64,000 bases of DNA. It comes from Aphelenchoides besseyi. Taxonomy: Eukaryota > Nematoda > Chromadorea > Rhabditida > Aphelenchoididae. The stretch spans positions 10,168,001-10,232,000 of the forward strand of contig JAMPIQ010000001.1 of NCBI GenBank assembly GCA_024699855.1, read 5' to 3'. How positions within the stretch are numbered: the first letter of the stretch is position 1; each line of letters starts with the position of its first letter. This document shows positions 53,103 to 62,953 of the stretch, one piece after another. The notes beneath the pieces are model-generated. The model saw only the letters and a program-made list of their open reading frames with translations. It had not been told where the DNA came from and made no database searches. The position numbers and the translations under genes were made by a program.

Positions 53103-53534
53103 ATGTCCGATTCAAAATATGAAAAAGTTCCGTGAGTTTGACAACCGGCGGCGGCGACACCCCGCGATTTGTTTCAGGCGTTTGACGATCAAAGTCTGGA
53201 GTCGATCGTTGAAATACGATGGGAAGGCAAAGAAGGCGACCGTCCGCTTGACCGGAATTACTAGCAGCGATCAGCAAATGGAAATGCTATTCTTCGACAC
53301 GTTCGCCGATTACGCATTGGATTCGTTCGAGGCGAACAAGGTGGCTTGGGCGTTTTCAATCGTTCGCTATTTGTGCCTTAGGTCTACACATTCTTCAACA
53401 TTAGTCGTTCGCGGGACGACGCCACCGTCTTCTTCTACAACGCATCCTCGTCGTTCATTTGCGGCGAGGTTGAACTTACTTTTGTTGTAAGTGATTACAA
53501 TGCATTACTCAAATTTTTCCAGTCTACCAAATAA
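53103..53534 (+). CDS. OB-fold protein resembling RPA ssDNA-binding domain
   Basis: Three exons with short introns give about 110-120 residues. The core reads RLTIKVWSRSLKYDGKAKKA, TVRLTGITSSDQQMEMLFFD, TFADYALDSFEANKVYTFFN and SSFICGEVELTF. Strand order and the pattern F-x-D..(V/A)-D....L..xxKVY.(F/I)...I resemble RPA70 DNA-binding domains. It would protect single-stranded DNA during strand-displacement replication by the element's polymerase. Its divergent first exon starts only 15 nt from the J-domain gene's ATG, so the two may share a bidirectional promoter. The family call is by eye. Confidence 0.55.
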
Positions 53535-53623
53535 CCACGTAACGCCCTGCCGAACAGGCCCATTGTAAAGCTTTTGAATCAATAAATTTTTGATTGTTTT
53601 CTTTGGTTACCATATCAAGCAAG

Positions 53624-53918
53624 TCACGTGATTGAAGGCAAACCTGAATCATTGGCGGGCACGCGGCCATTGGATTGTGCTCGGGGCGGAACATAAAACG
53701 CTTCCTCTTTTTAGTTTTCAATTCAGAACGGCTCAGTTGCGTGTGACCCGAGTGAAGGGCTTGCGGCATACGGTACCTGATCGCCGGTTGACGCCGAGGG
53801 CGGGAGCGCAAAAGATTTCGAAAGAAACGCAGAGGGCGGGCGCGCAGACGATTTCGAAATATTTCGCAGAGGGCGGAGCCCTGCTCATTTTGCAATAGCG
53901 CGGGGTTGCCTTTCTTCT
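53624..53918 (-). repeat. right terminal inverted repeat of the Maverick
   Basis: 295 bp, inverted copy of 36248-36579 lacking one 37-bp subrepeat unit. Followed directly by CAAACT. Confidence 0.93.
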
Positions 53919-54110
53919 CAAACTGATTTAGACTTGACTAAAATTTTCAGTGACCAATATAAAAGAATTAGTAAAGATAAATTCAAATAATTATGTAATC
54001 TTGCTTGGAGCAATGACTCTGGATGTTTTAATTGATAAGTCATCAAAAAAGAATTATAGTGGATTTAGGAAAGAATTAGTGCACTTTTATTTGCTAAAAT
54101 AAATAGGGGA

Positions 54111-54185
54111 GGGTCCCAATTCATCCCCACCGATTCGTCCCCGCGCCGATTCATCCTCCATAACTGTTCATCCCTTCCAAAAAAT
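54111..54185 (+). repeat. left inverted end of the Mutator-like element
   Basis: Contains CCAATTCATCCCC, CGATTCGTCCCC, CGATTCATCC and CATAACTGTTCATCCC. The right end carries the inverse of this block. Confidence 0.6.
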
Positions 54186-55916
54186 CCCCCTCAATTTCTA
54201 ACACAAACATTCTAGAATGACGTTAAAACGAAGAAGGTCAATTCGTAAACTTTATAGAATGCGCAAAAAGAGTGAAGTTGAAAAGAAAAAACATAATGCA
54301 AGTTGATTATGAGAAATGAGTTAACTGGAAGAGAATCCAAGAACTGTAATTATGAGATTGAAAATAGTAGTACTCGTAATATAAAATGTCAAATTAAAAG
54401 TTTTGGACGAAGGATTTCAAGTATTCCATTGGCGTTCGATTGCCAAGTCCTTCTGCTACAATTTGTTTAATGGCTTCGTGTCTCCACAGCCAAAGATCGT
54501 TTCTGTGATTGTGATTGGGACAACGCCAAGTGTTTATCCATGTCATGGCCACGCACGAGTCGAAGGTTTTGAAGCTTCTCAATTAAGTTCGAAGCCCACA
54601 AACTTGTTGAGGGCTTGATGAGCGTTTTCAGAGAATTTGTTGGTACGCAAATCATCTTACGACCTTCGTTTTTGCATATTCCTGTAGTCGTATGAGTTAC
54701 AAACGTAATCTTTTTAAAGAATACTCACAATATTTCGTGAGCGAACGTTCTTGGCTTAAGACGACCATTTCGTTTCTTCTCACCGATGTAATTGGTTTCG
54801 AACCAGGAAATTAATCCCAAAATTGCATTCGTTTGGATATCGTCAAGAGTTAAGCTATTTAAATGTTCCACGAGTTCGGTCCACACAATGTCGATTTTAT
54901 CCAATGGAACAAAACTCATGGCCGCAATCATTTTACGGTTGAAGTTCAGGCCACAAATCTTCAATGTAATTGAAAATACGTTCGTAAGTAGCGGCAGTCT
55001 TGTTCTCGAGTAGGACATAAAACAGTGGGTAGGCTTTCTTCACGCCGTTTATTTGTCGTTCACACATGATTGTGAAAAGCTGATAAAAAACGCGAGGTTT
55101 GATCTGAATGATGATTTAAGCGAGTAATCTGCTGATCATTACTTTGAATGTGCCGTCTACGTACAGTGTGCGAACCAAAGATGACCATTCTCGATTCTTT
55201 TCTGCTCCAAAAATTAAGATGTGTGAATGTTCAGGTTCTTGTTCTTGTGAATCCAAAAAAAGAAAAGCTCGATTTTGATTGAATTTGCAATGATCAGGAA
55301 GCACGAATTCGCTCGCGTTTGTCGGATCAATTCTTTGTTGTCCTTCTTTCTTTCGCGCCCGATGAACCAAATTGCGAAGTGAATTATCACTAGAAACGTT
55401 TAAGTGCTGAACGCTCTCTAGTCTTTCCAAAACACGAGCACAAATTTAAGTTGGTTTCTAAATGAGAATTATAAGTCGAAGTACTAAGAAGAAATCAATT
55501 TACTTCCACAGTCTCTCTAGCTCGAGTTTTGACGTTATTCAACACGATTCGACGTCCAACTTCTCCTGGTGAACTGTCATGTCCCGAATGTGTTGGATAC
55601 TCGTGAGCAATTTCACCGTTCGAAACTTAAACCACATTGGCATTTGCACGAACTCGAGCACGACATCCTGTTTTTTGAAACAACGAACATCACCATGAAA
55701 TGTATCCATCTTTCAACTCTCGATGTTTCCAAAACGTGTGACTATTGACGACGAGAATCTTCTGTTCACGATTTGACCGTAGCATAATAAGAAAATACGA
55801 TTTGGATGACAATTGAACTAGTAGTAAGAAACACTGACGAAACAACAAGATCTGAGAAAAAAATGTTTGTGTGCTCGTAGTTTCTTTAAATGATTTCAAA
55901 TTTGCGATCAAAAATT

Positions 55917-55998
55917 TTAGGGATGAAGAGTTATGGGGGATGAATTGGACCGGGGATGAATCGGGCGGGGATGAATCATGACGGGATGAATCGGCGGG
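55917..55998 (-). repeat. right inverted end of the Mutator-like element
   Basis: Inverse of the left end with extra copies of the GATTCATCCCC unit, so the two ends differ in length. Confidence 0.6.
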
Positions 55999-57112
55999 GT
56001 GTCCGCCGCAGCCAAATCGTCAGTCTGACAACCTTTCATCCGCTTCGCTTTCCCAGCGAGCGCGGATCCGAAGTCGTCTGTCGGCTCGTCGTTGTTTCTT
56101 CTAACATTGTGACCAATAAACTGCTTTAATTTAACTACGGTCACGGATCGTACAGCGGATGAATTAGGACGCATTCAGCCTGTGTATTTTTTCTTTGGAC
56201 TCGATCGAAACGGAAAGCTCGCATTTACCGAAAGATTTGCTTCATTATTCGACATGCTGTTCGATACGAAAAGCCCCATGTGTAATGATGGCCTTGACGA
56301 ATATGTCGATGAAACGAGTAAGGTCGTTCATCAGAACTCTGTTAGACTACATTTCACATTTTAGAGCCCGACACCTACAAACGGAATATCAAGAAAAAGA
56401 TCAAGGAACAAAAAGTCAAGTTTTTGGCTTTGTCAAACATTCAAGTGTTATTACCTTGATTTAATACTGTCTTGGATGTCGCACAAGCTTAAAATCGATG
56501 TTGCAATTTACCACGGAATAACATTTCCAATACAAGCAGTTGCCATTGTCCATTATTTGTCGAATTTGGAACCACAAGCATTAACGAACGCCGATAATTT
56601 TTGAAAGCTTGCCAACCAGACGGCCGATGAACGTCCAATATTGAGATAAAAGAGTATTCACATTCACTTTTATGTGTTCAATCTCAGCATGATGAACAAT
56701 TTGTCTGCTGCTCGAGCGTTGTGTGGAATCGCGTATGGCTGAAAGAACATATCGACTTTACAAGCATCTCACCTATGCGGAAATCGTTACTGTGTCAATT
56801 ATAAGCGCATTTTCCCGGAAACCTTTCGATCGAACATTTCGCGGGAACTCTGCTTCAATCGTTCAAGTGTTCTGCCTGTATCCATGCGTCTACAGGTCCG
56901 CGCTGCATCTTCATGAACTCCAATGGTAGACCAAGTTGCCGCAATGATCCGACAAAAGACTCGTGCATCTGCGACGAAAATTGTTTTTCAACTGGTAACC
57001 AATAAACTTTTTAACATTAACTGTTGACTTCTAGTCGAACTTATAGTGACAGGAAGTATTTTATTGTGGTTTCGATTAGTTATTTAGCTGAGACTTGTAT
57101 AATGCGCGAGCT
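55999..57112. other. gap with short open frames only
   Basis: Frames at 56182-56464 lack start context and family resemblance. Possibly remnants of an unrecognised repeat. Confidence 0.25.
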
Positions 57113-57406
57113 ATGAATGCACAGCGTAATGAAGGCTACATGTAAGTTTTTTTCAGTGAATTTCGCAATTTTACTTCTCTTATTTTCAGTATCTCATTGC
57201 CGACTCCTCACAAGACTAGCATCATGTTCGAGATAGAAAAAGCAAAACTACCGCCTTTTTCCGAAGGACGTATTGTCACTCCAAGCACAGCCAATCCCAA
57301 CAATGCGAGCTATATTGTGAACGTAAGTCCTATTTCTGTTAATACATTATTTGACATTCTGATTTAGGTATACGCTCCAAATCATTCCATTCTTTATAAG
57401 CCGTAG
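57113..57406 (+). CDS. small spliced ORF, unknown
   Basis: Three exons with good splice signals (GTAAGT/TTTCAG and GTAAGT/TTTAG) encode about 65 residues starting MNAQRNEGYI, including SIMFEIEKAKLPPFSEGRIV and NPNNASYIVNV, ending YKP at TAG. No signal or domain. It could be a truncated gene cut by the adjacent mariner insertion, since the element starts 90 nt further on. Confidence 0.4.
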
Positions 57407-57497
57407 TCCGCAAAATGGCCGCTCATACGATTACGTCTTTTTTCAAGACCTATTCTCTGGCTTTACTTTTAGTGCTGTACTGACTTTTTCAACAATA

Positions 57498-57736
57498 CAG
57501 GGTGTCCCAGCTGAAATCCCCATTTTTAAACGCTTATAACTTTTTTATGTGTGAACCGATTTTTATGAAACTTTTTTTGTTGAATAGCCTGAAGTTGGCA
57601 TTTTTGTTTCATATCAAATTCGATACAAATTTCTCAACGGAAGTCATCGATAAAAGCTAATTTCTGAAATGAGCGCTTTTTTCACTTGCGTTCTCTCTTT
57701 CATTTTTTCCACTCAAAATTTCTCATGGGGTTTGGT
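57498..57736 (+). repeat. left TIR of the mariner-like element
   Basis: 239 bp, near-identical inverse of 58433-58671. Confidence 0.9.
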
Positions 57737-57761
57737 TGGCTAAAATCAAAAAGTTTATGCT

Positions 57762-58420
57762 TCAAATTTTAACGTTTTTTCCATCATTATCGATAACCAG
57801 TTCCAATCGACGTTCATAATCCGTAATTGCACGATTCACCATATCCTGCGGCAAATTCGCAAATTCAAATTCAATTCGACTTTGCAAGTCGTTCAAATCC
57901 GTTGGTTGAGTACGGTAGATTTTTCCTTTGACATATCCCCAAAGAAAGAAGTCACAAGGAGTTAGATCGGGACTATACGGAGGCCACCGATGAGGAGCTG
58001 GGTTTGCCGAAGTTCCACGACCCATCCAGCGCAGTGAAAACGTGTCGTCCAACCAATCCCGGACTGCAACCTTCAAAATGCGATGAACGGAAGATTTGGA
58101 GGGCATGTTTTCAAGATTTGCTATTGCTCGCACCGAAAGATTTGGATTGTTGCGAATAACGTCCAAAATTGCTTCAACGTTCTCTTCGCTACGAGCCGAC
58201 CTGACAAAGAAATCAGAAAAGGAAATCAAGAAGACGAACCGTGATCGATTCGGTTTTTTTGCTTCACAAGTCCCGCGATTCAAAAGTTCATCAGTCCAGC
58301 GCGAAAAGTTCGTTCGATCGGGTACAGAAGCGCGCCGACTCAATCCAAAATGACTGCGGAATTGACGTTGAACGGACGTTGCACTTCCAGTTTTGGCAAA
58401 CACCAGAACACAGTACGCCT
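57762..58420 (-). pseudogene. mariner-type transposase, catalytic core deleted
   Basis: The N-terminal part reads QEKAYCVLVFAKTGSATSVQ and FGLSRRASVPDRTNFSRWTD. A helix-turn-helix follows (ENVEAILDVIRNNPNLSVRA, SKSSVHRILK). It then jumps straight to VRDWLDDTFSLRWMGRGTSA and WPPYSPDLTPCDFFLWGYVK. About 130 residues carrying the first two catalytic Asp residues are missing. The third (PDLTPCDFF) remains. The first ATG after the repeat is out of frame with the coding part. Confidence 0.8.
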
Positions 58421-58432
58421 TTTCTTGAGCAG

Positions 58433-58671
58433 ACCAAACCCCATGAGAAATTTTGAGTGGAAAAAATGAAAGAGAGAACGCAAGTGAAAAAAGCGCTCAT
58501 TTCAGAAATTAGCTTTTATCGATGACTTCCGTTGAGAAATTTGTATCGAATTTGATATGAAACAAAAATGCCAACTTCAGGCTATTCAACAAAAAAAGTT
58601 TCATAAAAATCGGTTCACACATAAAAAAGTTATAAGCGTTTAAAAATGAGGATTTCAGCTGGGACACCCTG
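58433..58671 (-). repeat. right TIR of the mariner-like element
   Basis: 239 bp, near-identical inverse of 57498-57736. Confidence 0.9.
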
Positions 58672-58723
58672 TAAACAAATTTTTGGCTGTTTTATGTTGT
58701 GTCTATTTGTTGACAGAGCAGCT

Positions 58724-58742
58724 CCCCGCCGCTCCGCGGCGG
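58724..58742. other. perfect GC-rich hairpin
   Basis: CCCGCCGC-TCC-GCGGCGGG: 8-bp stem with a 3-nt loop in otherwise AT-rich intergenic DNA just outside the mariner. Function unknown. Confidence 0.4.
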
Positions 58743-58885
58743 GAAGCTACTTGGGTTTGGCTTTGTTTAAGAAAATTTGAAGATAAAGAAAAGAGTTTAT
58801 GAAGAAAGAAGATAACAGACGGCACATCGGGCGAAAAAAAGAATCGCGATTGTTCGGTTTCGTTCTCGATTTCAAGGTCCGATGA

Positions 58886-59486
58886 CTAAAGGGAGGTGTT
58901 AACTGAGGTAAAGCAAAAGCCGTTTACCATTTGGAAACTCGAATAGTTTCGAGGACAGCCACGCGCATTGATCGAAGACACTGCGACTTTTGTAACTGAA
59001 ATGAAAGATGAGTGGAAGCTGAGGAGTAGAAGAGAGCTTACCGTTGCACTCCGGCTGCCCGTTGATGAAGTCGGCTGATGGTTGTTGAGATAAAAGAGAG
59101 TTAGAACCAAAATCTAAAAGCGAAAGAAGTAAGGAACGAAGAGTAAAATGGACTTGCCGAATTTAGTGCGCCGACTGTAGAAGATGCGGGCGATGAAGCG
59201 ATCCAGTCCAAATCTGCAAACAGACGATGATTAGTAGGAAGTAAAAAGAAAATGACTTACCGATGCGGATTGAAGAGTCGCGGCTTTGGATTGGTGAAGA
59301 CGACGGAAGTTGCGTTGATTTGATGTAAATTTCCATATTCATTTTTGATTTTCGGGGTTCAGTCGTAATTTTGCATAAGCGAGCCGAGTTTGTTTCCATT
59401 GGAGAGTGAAAAGAGGAAGGCAAATTGGCATGAATCGCACTCTGTTTTTCATTCGAAAATAAACGCGGAGAAAATCGGTCGCACAC
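58886..59486 (-). CDS. possible multi-exon gene, unknown
   Basis: Four exon-like blocks on the minus strand with good acceptors (TTTGCAG, TTTTAG, TTTCAG) and donors (GTAAGT, GTAAGC, and one GC-type donor GCAAGT). The first block includes METNSARLCKIT, Ser/Pro-rich sequence and SSPIQSRDSS. Phases allow more than one reading near the 3' end, so the product is not fixed. A (GACA)n tract lies just upstream at 59489-59511. Confidence 0.35.
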
Positions 59487-59488
59487 AG

Positions 59489-59511
59489 ACGGACAGACAG
59501 ACAGACAGACA
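59489..59511 (+). repeat. (GACA)n microsatellite
   Basis: Five to six GACA units, short. Confidence 0.7.
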
Positions 59512-61337
59512 AACTGTTCTATAGCTTTTTTGATTTGGATATGAATTACACTAATTATAACGCAGAGAAACTTGAGAATTCATTTCTAGTTTAGCACGTC
59601 GTTTTGATGTAGGTAGTGCGAAATTGTTATGTTTTGGATCAGCTAACATCACCTTCCGACTTAATTAACTTTTTAGATCATTGAGAGTTATTACAATTTG
59701 TAGCTAATAGAATTTATCTATCGTTTATTTGTTAGAATGATTGCACTTTAAAGTAGGTTTTAATTTTAAGTTGGTGAGTAAGTTATTCTAAAACTTTCAT
59801 GAAATATGGCGCAATCAACAAGCTGGCAAAGGAAGCTATAAATAGGCATTTTGCTAATAAGTATTATAGTTTGCTAGACCGCGAAGAAGAAGGTAAAGAA
59901 ATGGTTAAAAGGAAGCATTGTGTATATGGCAATGACCAAAAATGGACAAACTTATTAGAGAAGCAACAAACTTAATGCCGAATATCCAAGCAGATTTACA
60001 AGTGTATTCAAAGCAAGAAATATCTAAAACAAAATTTTATCCTAATTGAGACTAAAGTTTCAAACAAATATGTTAGCTGATATGATTAAATGCAAGTACT
60101 TAAAAATGTCAGATTAAATCAAATGAAATAATGATTTGGGAAGTAAACAATGATAAAAAATGTAAGTTTGTTTCAATTGGAACTTTCGATGGATATTTGA
60201 ATGAAGATTTTTGAATCAAGAATGGCAATCAAATTGCTTTAAAGTTGAAAACAATTTTATTAATGATGATTGTCACAATGATTTGCAAATAAATTCAGAA
60301 GGCTATATGTTGAAATCAGTTTGTCAAATGTTTAATGATCAAAGTGAAATTTAGAATTGTTGTTGAAAGAAAGTCCAAAAGCTTTATACAACGAATGTTG
60401 AATTTAAGTTCTGTTGATGTAAAATTAATCCAAAATGAAGTTCTAGAAGTTAAGTTTTGTAAACAAATAGGTAACAACTTGATTGCATTTGCAGAGTCGA
60501 ATGACATTAAAGGTTAAATTCCAATCAAAATTAAAACATATGGAGATAAAATTTGGTATCTGAAAGACAACGTCATTGTGAATAAAATTGACTTCACAGT
60601 AAACAAAGCAGTCACAAATTTAAAAAACATTTGAAATACAAAGTAATTATGACTTTGCATTTTCGACGAATGAAGTGCTTTTTCATGAACATATTTTTAA
60701 TGATTTGAAAGCAACATTGAAGAAGAGTTGATTAATGAAATGCAGCAAATGTCCAATGTTGGAATAGATTGAAGGAAAATGAACAAAATAGTGATATTCC
60801 TCATGAAATAATTAAAGAACTGAATGGATTTTTCGAAGCATGCTGGTTGAGGTATTGGAGAATTTATGTGACTATTGGAGTAACTCTAGTTTATGTTTTT
60901 GCGTGTTTTTTCGATTGGCCTTCAACGTCAATCTCTTCGGCAAAACCGTCGATTCCCGAAGGCAGCAAATTGTTTTGTGGGAAATCACGTTGATTAAACG
61001 TCATTCTTTAGTACAAGTACCATCGGGATCAGCTGTCGGAGTTCAATCTGAACAGCTGAATGCAAAAAGTGTGTCTATTGTTTTTAGAAGTCAATGATCG
61101 TGTTTAACTTCGTTTATCACTTGATAGTCATGATGTAAAGCTTGTGGTAACCTAATCACACTACAAGTTCGTTGGAAATTTGATTGACTACGACAAACAC
61201 GCTAATCGTATTTAGTGCTCAATTGACGAATGTGAAAATTTTAAGGAATTTTGATTTTCCAGAAAACGTGGACAATTAAATTACCACACAACCCGCTAAA
61301 CTTCAAGCCACATACTAAGATGTAGTTGTGTTTTATA
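59512..61337. other. very AT-rich island with broken frames
   Basis: Base composition is markedly richer in A (plus strand) than the neighbouring genes. Translated pieces look protein-like but are broken by stops (for example KYGAINKLAKEAINRHFANK, KKCKFVSIGTFDGYLNEDF, IPHEIIKELNGFFEACWLR). It could be a decayed transposon or a transferred fragment. No family recognised. Confidence 0.35.
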
Positions 61338-62684
61338 TCAGGCATTGTAGATTTGTTTGAAGTAGTCGACAAGGCCTTCGGGTTCATCACATTTCTGGTT
61401 GACCGGAAAGTAGTTCAATTGAAAGATAATCTCGAATTCACGCATTTCGTTTATTGCGCTCTGAAATTATCATTTTGATTAATTTCAGTCGCTTACTCAC
61501 GCTAACGTCATTTATCAAAAGCACCATATTGCCAATATGCACTTCGGCATCTGCGTATTTTCCACTGAACGATTTCCTAAGCGCATGAAATAGACGATTG
61601 AGATGTTCACGTGGCTTGATTTTCTTTGGAAGCATTTCAATTGCTTAACAAGAGTAGGTAAGACATTGGAAATAACCACAAATCTAATCGTAAAGTCAAA
61701 ATGTGACATATAATGGCAATGTCAGATAGTTCCATTTTACTTTGATGAAAACTTCTAATACTGTTTAACCACGTGTATTGAACTTCGTGCAACTTTGTGC
61801 TAATCACATCGACATTCTGAAGACCAGCAATTGGAACGCTCTCGACGAAATGATGTGAAATCTGTGGTTTAACAAAAACATCTTTTTCGTCGATCATCGA
61901 CAGTCGATTTTCATTATGACCGTTGTTTCGTAGAGTATAGTATGCGCTATAAACAAAGACCCAATAAAATGAAAGGCGATTTATATACGGTTCCTACAAA
62001 CTTAGATTTTTATTGTTTACATGACACTTACGATCTCATTCTCGCTTAGCATGTTATAAATACCAGTTTCTTGCAGATAACTTCTGATAATCGGTTGTTC
62101 AATTTGAAGCAAACCAAACTGCTCGTACAAACTCGGTTCATTCGTTCTCGTCAGTTTAAGCTGCTTCTGAGCCCACGCTCGTTGAATGAAAGCAAAATTG
62201 AATCGGTTAATCGTCCCTTCGTACAACATATCTTTTGCTGGTAGCTGTAAAATTTGTGGTTGATGACGTGCAATGATGAAATCAAAATTCAGTCCAATTC
62301 TGACACATTTTTGGAAACGACAATACATGCAAACACGTTTGGAACCTAAAATAAAACATTCTTAGCGTTGGCCCTTATAATTACGAATATCAAGACGACA
62401 ATCTCCGTTCTCTTTGCAAAAATAATCCCGATTTTGTTTGATGGAGCGGCGAACGAACGTGGCGCTAAAATATCTGATTAGTGACCTCAAAGCAGCTTTT
62501 ACCACGCGTTACAGATGATTCGACCGTAGTTCCGATGGAAACATTGGTCATTACAAACGTGGCATCTCATTGCTATTTCCAACTCGAGTTTTTGACTTTC
62601 ATGAAACTCAAAGGTTCCTTGTTTCCGTCGAGGCTGTGCCGAAAGACAGGTGTATAATAACGGTGTTACACCTCTCTCTGACAT
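61338..62684 (-). CDS. nuclear hormone receptor (nematode-type), NR 2
   Basis: A spliced gene. The first zinc finger is MRCHVCNDQCFHRNYGRIIC, with P-box CNACATFVRRS across a short intron. The second finger reads YFCKENGDCRLDI, then SKRVCMYCRFQKCVRIGLNF. The ligand-binding region includes VQYTWLNSIRSFHQSKMELS and REHLNRLFHALRKSFSGKYA, ending GLVDYFKQIYNA at TGA 61338-61340. The P-box CATFV differs from the CAAFF of receptor 1, and in receptors this region decides half-site choice. The start at 62684 is uncertain; ATG 62560, next to the finger, is an alternative. Confidence 0.8.
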
Positions 62685-62953
62685 TCTAATTAACTTAAAA
62701 GCTTTTGACACACGCTATTTTTCGTTTGCATACGCTGACATCTGATACTGCGTTTCTCGCTGCTGCTCATTTGATTGGATGGTTTCTTGGTAACTAAAAT
62801 ATGTTCGTTTCTTAGGGCAATCTTATGAAGATCAAGGATTATAGTTTCTGATAGCTATTATACTTACAACAAACATCGAGTTCTCGTTGTTCCCGAACAT
62901 TGATATTCGATTATGTTGAACAGTGATTTATTATCATAATATCAATCTTAAGC

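Larger units (their letters stand above)
36248..53918. mobile_element. complete Maverick/Polinton, 17.7 kb
   Basis: Bounded by inverted terminal repeats that are essentially identical and by a perfect 6-bp duplication CAAACT (36242-36247 and 53919-53924), the target-site length typical of this class. It carries protein-primed-type DNA polymerase B, retroviral-type integrase, packaging ATPase, adenain-like protease, and minor and major capsid genes, plus accessory genes. Its base composition is clearly more GC-rich than the flanks. The near-identity of the ends implies a recent insertion. Many core genes nevertheless read with small frameshifts. Confidence 0.95.
54111..55998 (-). mobile_element. 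decayed Mutator-like element with FLYWCH finger
   Basis: Inverted end sequences made of CGATTCATCCCC-like units (54111-54185 and 55917-55998) enclose pieces of a minus-strand transposase. The right part (near 55600-55911) resembles a FLYWCH zinc finger (REQKILVVNSHTFWKHRE, then KTGCRARVRANANVV). The middle includes SSLVRTLYVDGTFKVMISRL and KKAYPLFYVLLENKTAATYE, typical of the MULE DDE domain. The left part has LGLISWFETNYIGEKKRNGR and TNSLKTLIKPSTSLWASNL. Stops and frameshifts interrupt it throughout, so it is dead. Confidence 0.7.
57498..58671 (-). mobile_element. internally deleted mariner-like transposon
   Basis: Perfectly bounded by TA duplications (57496-57497 and 58672-58673) and by 239-bp inverted repeats starting CAGGGTGTCCCAGCTGAAAT. 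Inside is a shortened transposase frame (57762-58403). The young-looking ends contrast with the missing catalytic core, so this is a non-autonomous derivative mobilised in trans. Confidence 0.9.

Noticed and set aside
36248..53918. Interpretation as a bacterial contaminant or prophage because of short intergenic distances
   Set aside because: Genes contain nematode-like spliceosomal introns, including one inside polymerase motif A, and the flanks are host DNA with a target duplication.
59489..59511. Possible CRISPR-like or satellite array
   Set aside because: Only a short GACA microsatellite; no spacer structure anywhere in the window.
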